NCBI RefSeq assembly: GCF_030295425.1
Contig: NZ_AP027081.1
Span: 2,773,001 to 2,837,000, forward strand
Direction of reading: 5' to 3'
From: Mesoterricola sediminis
GTDB taxonomy: Bacteria; Acidobacteriota; Holophagae; Holophagales; Holophagaceae
Length of the DNA stretch: 64,000 nt
Shown: piece by piece, positions 48,131-54,801 of the stretch
How the letters are laid out: each line of letters opens with the position of its first letter
How positions within the stretch are numbered: the first letter of the stretch is position 1
Notes under the pieces: model-generated
What the model was told of the DNA's origin: nothing
Seen by the model: only the letters and a program-made list of their open reading frames with translations
Databases searched by the model: none
Made by a program: the position numbers and the translations under genes

Positions 48131-48343
48131 GGGCCACGTGAATGTCGGGCACGTCTCCCCGGCGAGGTGGACGAGCCCTTTAGATTGCGCCCATGCGACA
48201 GCCATGACCAGCATCCAGCCAGGCGTTTCCATGGCAAGGATGGCCTTTAGCACGGACCACGCATAGCCGTCACTTGGCCGAAAAAGGAAAACCCTTTTCG
48301 GGAGGGCCCAGCGTGTGGTGGCGGGTCTACGAGATGCTTCCAA
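47822..48343 (-). CDS. CPBP-like intramembrane protein next to the precursor gene
   Basis: 173 aa from a TTG at 48343 with GAGG 6 bp upstream. Five or so hydrophobic segments. Motifs resemble CPBP (Abi) intramembrane proteases: GPVLETFMV with a single Glu instead of EExxxR, WGALHFNGFHLG and AIPHLVHDVLWH. CPBP proteins in bacteriocin clusters often give immunity or process leader peptides; because the Glu motif is degenerate, a protease role is uncertain. It lies 80 bp downstream of the precursor in the same direction, probably the same transcript, and is convergent with the mutS-like gene. Confidence 0.65.
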   Translation of the reverse strand: MEASRRPATTRWALPKRVFLFRPSDGYAWSVLKAILAMETPGWMLVMAVAWAQSKGLVHLAGETCPTFTWPLWLVVLLGPVLETFMVVGLASLLAPQITNIVVLSGISALVWGALHFNGFHLGFLNPYWAFFIMTAAFLSWRPRSFWLGWAAAAIPHLVHDVLWHVVAHLGST

Positions 48344-48423
48344 TCAATGCCTCTGTCGGTTGTCTGGTACGCATCACCACCACAGAACGATTCGCCGGGG
48401 ATCGCAAAAATGGGCTTTGGGAC

Positions 48424-48675
48424 TCAACAGACCCTATTTCGGGTACAGTTCGTGGCAGAAGAATAGGGAGGTGGCGGCGGGCAACCCTGCGTATGGTTCT
48501 GGATTCTCCGCCTCCAGTTATCCAGATTCTGGGGGGTATAAACGCAGTTGATCTGAGACCAACGAACGATGGTCGGGGTCGCTGGTGTGGTGCCGCCGGC
48601 CACTGCGTCGGTCTCGCTGACCACCTGGCCACTCAGTGGCATGATGACTTCGGTTTCGAGGGAAAGTTTTCGCAT
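48424..48675 (-). CDS. lanA: Putative lanthipeptide precursor (Gly-Gly leader, Cys/Thr-rich core)
   Basis: 83 aa. The leader, residues 1-28, is MRKLSLETEVIMPLSGQVVS followed by ETDAVAGG, ending in a double-glycine site suited to the C39 peptidase of this cluster. The 55-residue core starts TTPATPTIVRWSQINCVYTP and contains four Cys (44, 65, 77, 83, the last being the C-terminus), eight Thr and three Ser, a Trp/Arg-rich middle (NWRRRIQN) and five Pro after Cys65. Such a composition suits dehydration by LanB and ring closure by LanC. AGGTG lies 6 bp before the ATG. No similarity to a named lantibiotic was recognised. Disulfide-only maturation is the main alternative. Confidence 0.78.
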   Translation of the reverse strand: MRKLSLETEVIMPLSGQVVSETDAVAGGTTPATPTIVRWSQINCVYTPQNLDNWRRRIQNHTQGCPPPPPYSSATNCTRNRVC

Positions 48676-49012
48676 GGCGGCACCTGTGGTAGGAGAGCTG
48701 ACATGTGTTGGAAAGGACCTTGAGCCGCGTGCCACGGATGCACGTTGCCCGGCGTCCTTGAACGTGATTCAAGGTGGGTACAAGGTTCCATGGCCGGCCA
48801 TCCGGGTCGCCGGTACAGGAAACTGGCCAGAACGTGGACGGCTGCAAGGCACGTTGGCACCACGGCAGGGTGGCCACCTTCTTTTCCTAAATCCTTCTGG
48901 ATCCCGGTGGATAGAGTCCCAGAGAGTGGTGTAAGAGCCGGGTAGGCATACAGTTGGCCACCGTTCCCCGTATGTTTGTTTTTGCGGGAACAACATAGGA
49001 GCGGAAAACGAT
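48676..49012. promoter_or_regulatory. Region upstream of the precursor gene, with palindrome
   Basis: About 340 bp without a credible gene. It contains a perfect 7-bp palindrome CCTTGAA-CGTGA-TTCAAGG at 48756-48774, about 80 bp before the precursor ATG, a candidate regulator site or small hairpin. At 49001-49012 there is an AGGAG-spaced ATG reading only three codons (MAR) before the IS91-like remnant, possibly the beginning of a gene destroyed by that insertion. Confidence 0.4.
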
Positions 49013-49480
49013 GGCCAGATAGTTAGTAAATCGGGCTCGCGGGACACGAGCGTACAGGTGTGACGGGGCGCTCGCGCGCAGTCCGATCTTACGTTCTTGG
49101 ACACGCCCGTAGCGGCAGGGGGCCGGCGCGACCGGGCTATGGGGATTTCGGAGCTGGTCGGCCGCCGGGATGGGACCCGATGGGCGCGTCGGTCGAGGTC
49201 AGGGCCGCTGACCCCCAGGTTCTCGGGCCCAGCGACGAGGCAGCGACCCGGCGCAGGCAGACCCCGGGCGCCCCACCTTGTGGAGGCGGGCGGTGAACCG
49301 AGATTATGGATGTTGTGGGGACGGTCAGCATGGTTCGTCCTCGGGAGGTGCGCGAATAGCGGCCGGCAGGGGCGTCCGGCGCATGGCCCCGCCGCAGACC
49401 GGGCAGGCCATGGATTCCCGCTCGAGCCGCTCCAGGTCGGAGGGATCCTTCCTGGGCTTCTTGCAGGTGCCGACGATGGG
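49013..49480 (-). mobile_element. Remnant of an IS91-like element, inverted relative to the intact copy
   Basis: Starts with the same end sequence as 46899-47022 but in opposite orientation (ATAGTTAGTAAATCGGGCTC onward). It continues into a diverged copy of the 3' noncoding tail and the last ~50 codons of the transposase (frames match VGTCKKPRKDPS...CGGA in altered form, around 49330-49480). The rest of the element is missing, so it cannot move alone. It cuts the M28 peptidase gene that follows. Confidence 0.75.
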
Positions 49481-50178
49481 TCGTAGCTACCGGAACGTCA
49501 TCGCGCACTTCGGACCCGATGAGGGCCCCTTGATCGTGGTGGGGCTCATTACGACACCTGCGGGGCCAAGCCGGGAGCCGACGACAACGGCAGCGGCGTC
49601 GCAGGGCTCCTTGAACTGGCCAGCCTCATGGGGAAAGAAGGCCAGCACCAGGCCATCGACCTGGTCGCCTTCACGCTGGAGGAACCACCCTTCTTCCGCA
49701 CGGAGCACATGGGCAGCGCCCACCACGCCAAAGGCCTCAGGGACGCGGGCAGGGAGGTAAAGGCGATGGTCGCCCTGGAGATGATCGGGTATTTCTCGGA
49801 CGCGCCCCGAAGCCAGGGCTATCCCATCGGCCTCCTGAAACTGTTCTATCCCTCCCAGGGGGATTTCATCGCAGTGGTGGGCAACCTTGGCGGCTTCGGC
49901 TTGACTCGACTGGTCAAGGGGGCCATGCGGGCCGCCACGCCCCTGCCGGTCCAGTCCATCAATCCCCCAAAGCCATTCCCGGCATCGACTTTTCGGATCA
50001 TCTCAATTACTGGAAGGAAGGCTTCCCGGCCGTAATGGTGACGGACACGGCCTTCAACCGTAACCACGAGTACCATGAAGCCGGAGACACCCCCGCACGG
50101 CTTGATTACCGTCGGATGGCCATGGTCGTAAAGGGGGTGAGGGTGGTCGTCGCGGCCCTGGGACGAAGCGACGATTGA
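49481..50178 (+). pseudogene. M28 family metallopeptidase, truncated and frameshifted
   Basis: The 5' end was lost to the IS91-like remnant. Reading across two one-base deletions gives a normal M28 aminopeptidase-type sequence: RNVIAHFGPDEGPLIVVG, AHYDTCGAKPGADDNGSG (zinc His and Asp), LVAFTLEEPPFFRTEHMGSA (Glu), then IPGIDFSDHLNYWKEGFPAV and MVTDTAFNRNHEYHEAGDT (last zinc His region). The deletions fall after a GGGG run near 49545 and in CCCCCAAA near 49970. Dead as it stands; the missing N-terminus shows it is not merely a sequencing artefact. Confidence 0.82.
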
Positions 50179-50193
50179 GCCCGTAGAGCCTGC

Positions 50194-51018
50194 CTATTCA
50201 CCGCCGTTGAAGGCCGATCTCCAAACTGGCTCACAGGGAAATACGTTCCGCACCGAAACGGCCCACTTCCGTCCATCTATCACCACGGCGCCCTTCTCCT
50301 TCCGATTGCCCAGGAAGGCGGAAATCCGTTGAAGTTCTGCCCCTGGAAGGAAGATGGAATATGAGCTCTGGCGCTTGATTGCCTTCTCTGAGGACAGGCC
50401 AGGCCACTCCTTCGGCCAGTAAATGGATGCTTCCGGAGCATATTCATAGGGCCAGATCATGGCCTCGACGTAACGCGGCACCCAAATCTGCATCCCGGGG
50501 ATTTTCGCTTGCGTCAGCAGGCTCGCCAGAGCCCCAACCTCTTTCGGGATCTTCACGGCGCGGTTCCGGCCCGGGACATCGCCCCCACCGCCCCAGGAGA
50601 GCCCGTACACAGATCTGACGTAACGGGCACCCTCAAGATCCACGAAGAGGCTGGTCTCAGGCATGTCCGTGGCTTCCGTCAGCACAATCCGGTCGGCCTT
50701 CTTCGGGAATGGTCCACAAGCCTTGACCTTACCCAGGAACTGAGACAGCTCCTGTTGCGACATTTGTTTCCAGTAGTACGTCGCCTTCCTCTCCGATTCC
50801 TTCACCAACTGGATGACCTGACCGTCTTCGTATAGGACGAACTTCGGCGTGTCGGACCCCACCACCCAGATCCAGGGGTCCGAGACAAGCATGACGATGA
50901 GGGGCTTTGGCCCTTCAAATGGGTTGAAGCTCCCCGCCGCCAAAGGAAGTGAGGACAGAAGGATCCATGCAAGGAGTCTCAACCCCTTGCCCACAAATCC
51001 GCTCACGAGCATTCCCAT
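50194..51018 (-). CDS. Secreted protein of unknown function
   Basis: 274 aa from ATG 51018, chosen because AAAGGAAAGG precedes it and it begins a signal peptide (MGMLVSGFVGKGLRLLAWIL, cleavage about residue 29); ATG 51039 and TTG 51072 are alternatives. Mature part Trp/Pro-rich with no known motif (SDPWIWVVGSDTPKFVLYED, YYWKQMSQQELSQFLGKVKA). It follows a second secreted protein gene on the same strand and the pair is probably an operon. Confidence 0.65.
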   Translation of the reverse strand: MGMLVSGFVGKGLRLLAWILLSSLPLAAGSFNPFEGPKPLIVMLVSDPWIWVVGSDTPKFVLYEDGQVIQLVKESERKATYYWKQMSQQELSQFLGKVKACGPFPKKADRIVLTEATDMPETSLFVDLEGARYVRSVYGLSWGGGGDVPGRNRAVKIPKEVGALASLLTQAKIPGMQIWVPRYVEAMIWPYEYAPEASIYWPKEWPGLSSEKAIKRQSSYSIFLPGAELQRISAFLGNRKEKGAVVIDGRKWAVSVRNVFPCEPVWRSAFNGGE

Positions 51019-51068
51019 GGTGCCTTTCCTTTCGCTCATCGTTCCAGGGTCCCGGACATCTGCATGCT

Positions 51069-52298
51069 TCAACCCTCCTCCTCGTCGTCCTTCCCCCTCC
51101 TCGGGGGCTCCTCTTCACCGAAACCTGCTGGAAGTTCTTCGGAAATGCTCGCAACCCGGTAGATGCCGCCCCTCTCCGTGAGGGTGAAATACCAGACCTG
51201 CTTCCCATCCATCTCCCCTTCCACCCCATCGGGCTCGAAGGCAACAAGGACCCGGTTGGAGGCCCCCTTCTCCTGCCTGGTATACAGGAAGGTGCCAGTG
51301 GCGAGTTTGTGGATACGGGCATGGAATGGCTTGAGACTTGGCCAAGCCGAACCCTCAGACCATTGGATGGCACTGCCGGCATCCAGGTCCTTCCACAAGT
51401 CGACGGTTTCGTCGGGACGCAAGCCGGGCATCGGCTCCATCCGAATCCCGGAGGCGCTCGTCGCAAATCGAATCCGGACCTGGCGTCCCCATAACCCGGG
51501 ATCACTGCTCATGGCCTCGTATCGGAGAATGAAGCCGGACTTCGAGGATTCGAGATGCGGGACGTTCTTTTCGTCGCAGCGGTAAAACCCCATCTCCCTC
51601 GCCAAGGCCGTCTCCTTGAACCGCCCGGCCGCATCGAAATGGACGATGGTCATCCTGAGGACGCTCCAGCAGGAGGTGCACCATGGCGGATTGTGGCAGG
51701 TGGCAAGATAGAAGGAGCCATTCGGCATCGGCTCGGAAAGGACGACTTCCAGGTCTTCCTGGCCGGGATCTTTTTCAGGATGATTTCCAGGTTCACGGGC
51801 CCAGGATAAGCGCCAGGTCCCATGGTCGAACCGGAACAGGAAAAGCGACGTTGTGCGCCCGCAAAGGGTCGGATAATCGACCGTCACCAGCAAGATGCCT
51901 GGGTGCCCTTCAGGGCGTTTAACCAGAACGTGGGGAATATCCCCGAGGCGGTCCTCACTTCCGGGCTTCTGGGTGCCTCCCATGGCGCCTTGAAGCCGCG
52001 CGGCAAGGTGCGCCACGGATTCATCTGCCGGCGCCGCCACCATGCAGGCCTCAAGGGTGTATCGAACCTGGTCGCGAAGGGTTACCAGAAGGGCGACCGC
52101 AACCTCTGGAAGTTTGAATTCATTGGGTTGATGGACTTTTCGTAATTCGAGCAGAGTCCCGGCGAGTTGACCGGTTGGCGCCTCTTGGCGGACAGGCGCC
52201 GACTGGCATGCCCCAGGTGCACCGGATAGGGACAGGAACATTGCGAGGATAGGAACCTGCGGAAAATTTTGCGGAGGCCATGGAGGCATCCTTGTCAC
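51069..52298 (-). CDS. Secreted protein of unknown function, 409 aa
   Basis: The N-terminus (MTRMPPWPPQNFPQVPILAM then FLSLSGAPGACQ) looks like a signal peptide with a possible but non-ideal lipobox. The body is beta-rich, with Cys-containing segments (ATCHNPPWCTSCWS) and an acidic tail (GEEEPPRRGKDDEEEG). No family recognised. Co-oriented with, and just upstream of, the gene ending at 50194. Confidence 0.65.
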   Translation of the reverse strand: MTRMPPWPPQNFPQVPILAMFLSLSGAPGACQSAPVRQEAPTGQLAGTLLELRKVHQPNEFKLPEVAVALLVTLRDQVRYTLEACMVAAPADESVAHLAARLQGAMGGTQKPGSEDRLGDIPHVLVKRPEGHPGILLVTVDYPTLCGRTTSLFLFRFDHGTWRLSWAREPGNHPEKDPGQEDLEVVLSEPMPNGSFYLATCHNPPWCTSCWSVLRMTIVHFDAAGRFKETALAREMGFYRCDEKNVPHLESSKSGFILRYEAMSSDPGLWGRQVRIRFATSASGIRMEPMPGLRPDETVDLWKDLDAGSAIQWSEGSAWPSLKPFHARIHKLATGTFLYTRQEKGASNRVLVAFEPDGVEGEMDGKQVWYFTLTERGGIYRVASISEELPAGFGEEEPPRRGKDDEEEG

Positions 52299-52490
52299 CT
52301 GAAGGGGAGTCGGTTCGTTGAACGTCGGGTTTCCAGGTCCATTGTATACTTATTGGTTCATCTTCCATGTTCCCTTCTCGCCCTTCCTGGCCAATCCTCG
52401 ACCACGTAAGGCTTCCGCATAGCCAGCACCCTGGGTTTGCCTTTCCCTTCAAGACCAAGAGATCCTGACCAACTACGCCTTGAGGAGGCG

Positions 52491-52970
52491 ATGTCACCAA
52501 GCCCGAAATCCCTTCTCGGATTCATGGCCGATAACTTCGACCTCATGGAGGAGTTGTGCCGCTACAACAGCCATACGCATGGCGAAGTCGTAGAACTCCT
52601 GGAACGGTTCACGCCCAAGGATAAGCAGACGGAACCTGGCGACTTGGTGGTAATGGGCATCATCGAGGCCGTGGAGTCCCGGGACACGGAACCGTTCGGA
52701 TCGTCCATCGCGGTGTGGCTGTCGGAGGCATTCTACAACCGGGCCAACCCGGAGCCAGCCGCACTTGTGCCACCGCCCAAGACCTTCCGTATCCCCCTTT
52801 CCGACAAACTCGTCGGGCACCGGTTCGCCCGGAAAGGGGGACATGCCGATGATCTGCTTGGTTGGCTCCGTGAGGAGTTTCCCGAAGCGGGCCTCAGGGA
52901 GGTGTTGCGGTCGTACCATTTCCTGCTGAAGACGACGGCAGTGAACCGGAATGGTCCGCGCCGGACCTTG
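52491..52970 (+). pseudogene. Unknown gene truncated by an IS3 remnant
   Basis: From MSPSPKSLLGFMADNFDLME, with GAGGAGGCG before the ATG. About 155 sensible residues (EELCRYNSHTHGEVVELLER, ...HADDLLGWLREEFPEAGLRE) stop near 52960, after which the frame runs antiparallel through transposase sequence to 53153. No family recognised. The loss of its 3' end appears to be caused by the IS3 fragment. Confidence 0.5.
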
Positions 52971-52974
52971 GAAC

Positions 52975-53250
52975 ACCCCGAGTCCACCACCGGGGCGACG
53001 GCGACGACCCCGTCCTGCTTGGTCCAGACGGAGGCCAGATCGGTGGCCCACCGGCGATTGCTGTCCGGGACCACCCCATGCCCGCGGGGGCCGGGGAGGC
53101 GTTCTCCGCCGCTCACAGGGAGCAGCAGGCCCAGGCCGCGCATGAGGGCGTAGATCCGCTTCTGGGAGGCCTGGAGGCCCTCCGAGCGCAGCAGCGCCCA
53201 AACCTTGCGCACGCCCCAGGCGGGATGATCCTGGACAGCCTTCTAAATGG
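52975..53250 (-). pseudogene. IS3-family transposase OrfB fragment
   Basis: Reads AVQDHPAWGVRKVWALLRSE, then GLQASQKRIYALMRGLGLLL and RRWATDLASVWTKQDGVVAV. This is the HTH_21 domain and the first Asp of the DDE domain of IS3-type OrfB. Both ends are missing (a stop codon lies just upstream at about 53250), so only about a third of the protein remains. Confidence 0.8.
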
Positions 53251-53357
53251 CGGATTGCCAGATTCCATGACTGCATCTGTTGATCCTGCAGAGGAAAAGT
53301 GCGGTCCTTGCGCGAGGTTCTTCGCAACCGTATTATATTTACGGGAGAATTAATACG

Positions 53358-53936
53358 GTGTCTCGTCCTGCCACCCCCACCTTGCACCCGGGTCAAGTGC
53401 TGCGCACAAAACAGCTGTCCGCATGGTCGGCCAATCCCGTGCGGCTGGCTCAACGTCTGGTTCGGGACGGCCACCTCCTGAAGCTGTCCCACGGACTTTT
53501 TGCGGTCCCCAAGCGTGGCCGCTTCGGCTTCGTCCCACCGGACCTGCCCACGCTGGTGGCCGCGTTCCTGGAAGGCTCTCCATTCGTCGAGACCGGCCCA
53601 TCGGCGTGGAACACCCTTGGACTGGGTTCGATGGCCCTGTGGTCCCATTCCCTGGTCTACAACACCAAGCGGTCCGGCGAATTCATGCTGGGCAACCAGC
53701 GCGTTCGGTTCCGGAGGGTCCGCTTTCCGGAACGTCCGCCCAAAGAATGGTTCGCCGTTGATCTCCTCGAATCCAGGGATTCCGTCGGGCTGTCCCTGGA
53801 GGAACTCAGGCCCAGGCTGGTCGATGCGCTCCGCTCAGGGCGCCTGGACCCGCTTCGCCTGCAGGCAATGGCAGCGGCGTATGCGACGGCCTTCCATCGC
53901 CATTTCGTGGAAGACGCCATCCGGGAGGCCCGTTGA
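53358..53936 (+). CDS. AbiEi-like antitoxin (DUF6088), orphan
   Basis: 192 aa from GTG 53358 (GGGAGA upstream). The winged-helix N-terminus (LRTKQLSAWSANPVRLAQRL, VRDGHLLKLSHGLFAVPKRG) and the following TGPSAWNTLGLGSMALW are those of type IV antitoxins of the AbiEi/DUF6088 group. These normally repress the operon and neutralise an AbiEii nucleotidyltransferase encoded just downstream. Here the partner is reduced to a 17-18 codon stub (53935-53991), so the antitoxin is orphaned. Confidence 0.78.
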   Translation: MSRPATPTLHPGQVLRTKQLSAWSANPVRLAQRLVRDGHLLKLSHGLFAVPKRGRFGFVPPDLPTLVAAFLEGSPFVETGPSAWNTLGLGSMALWSHSLVYNTKRSGEFMLGNQRVRFRRVRFPERPPKEWFAVDLLESRDSVGLSLEELRPRLVDALRSGRLDPLRLQAMAAAYATAFHRHFVEDAIREAR

Positions 53937-53991
53937 ACTTCGTCCACCGTGATCCGGATTGGTTGTGTACAAAGGTTTCCGCAAGTTAGCG
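53935..53991 (+). pseudogene. AbiEii-like toxin start, cut after 18 codons
   Basis: A TTG overlapping the antitoxin stop (TTGA) begins NFVHRDPDWLCTKVSAS and stops. The beginning resembles the start of AbiEii/DUF1814 nucleotidyltransferases, normally about 280 aa. The remainder is absent, replaced by the unrelated chromosomal region ahead of the zinc-ribbon gene. Too short to be sure by itself; context supports it. Confidence 0.45.
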
Positions 53992-54039
53992 TCCGGGATT
54001 TCCCCTTGGCCGAGGTACACGGTGTTTTGTCGGCGCTTC

Positions 54040-54675
54040 CTATTCCGGAGCCGCCTCGGTGGCGGGGAGTTCCTTGCCGCAATAGCGGCAGAGGATCGCG
54101 GCCGCTTTGATGTCCTCGGCGCAATAGGGACAGACCTTCATGCCAGGGCGCGGGGCGGGGGCGCCCGGGTCCCCGGAGGCGGGGCCGGCCGGTTCCCCGT
54201 CCTTGGCGTGGTGCTGGGCGAGGGGCGTGTCCGCGGGAACGATCCCGGGGTTCTGGCAGGCGGGACAGACGAGGACGGCCTTGAGCTTCGCGTTGCTGGC
54301 TGACCGGGAGACGGCGAAGACCGAACAGATGATGCCAAGGGGGATGAACAGGCCCGCCAGCCAGCAGCCGCCTGCCATGCCCAGGAGGCCCGCCCCCAGG
54401 TTGGAGGAATTCCCGCTGCCGTAGCTGACCAGGAGGGACACGCCGGCCAGGACGAAGGAGATGACCGTGGCTGTGGCCATGGGATTGCGCTTGTCCGGCT
54501 CGATCAGCCGGGGCTTCGCGGTGGTCTTGCAGCGGGGGCAGAAACATTGGCCGCTGGACGCGGACGGGCTCGCGGGCGCTGGGTCCGGACCCGCTTTGCC
54601 GTGGCCGCAGTACGGGCAGCCATTGCAGGTATCCAGGAAGTCCTGTCCGCAGGACGGGCAATCCACGAGGGCCAT
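54040..54675 (-). CDS. Zinc-ribbon membrane protein
   Basis: 211 aa. Three Cys-pair zinc ribbons: CPSCGQDF...CPYCG at the N-terminus, CPRC and CPACQ in the middle, CPYCAEDIKAAAILCRYCGK at the C-terminus. Two hydrophobic helices (about 70-90 and 98-125, VISFVLAGVSLLVSYGS and GCWLAGLFIPLGIICSVFAV) lie between. Function unknown; such proteins are common and poorly characterised. Confidence 0.75.
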   Translation of the reverse strand: MALVDCPSCGQDFLDTCNGCPYCGHGKAGPDPAPASPSASSGQCFCPRCKTTAKPRLIEPDKRNPMATATVISFVLAGVSLLVSYGSGNSSNLGAGLLGMAGGCWLAGLFIPLGIICSVFAVSRSASNAKLKAVLVCPACQNPGIVPADTPLAQHHAKDGEPAGPASGDPGAPAPRPGMKVCPYCAEDIKAAAILCRYCGKELPATEAAPE

Positions 54676-54801
54676 GTGTTCTCCATGGGTTTGACGATCC
54701 CGGATGCGCCAGGAGGGCAGTCCCCGTCGTCCTGGATCGTGTGTTGTTCGGCTGGAAGGACCAGCCTATCAAACCCGCCCGGAGGGGAGAAGCGCCCGGA
54801 G

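Noticed and set aside
48274-48723. Plus-strand frame opposite the precursor gene
   Set aside because: No motif, no credible start; the opposite strand encodes the Gly-Gly leader peptide with a sensible codon pattern.
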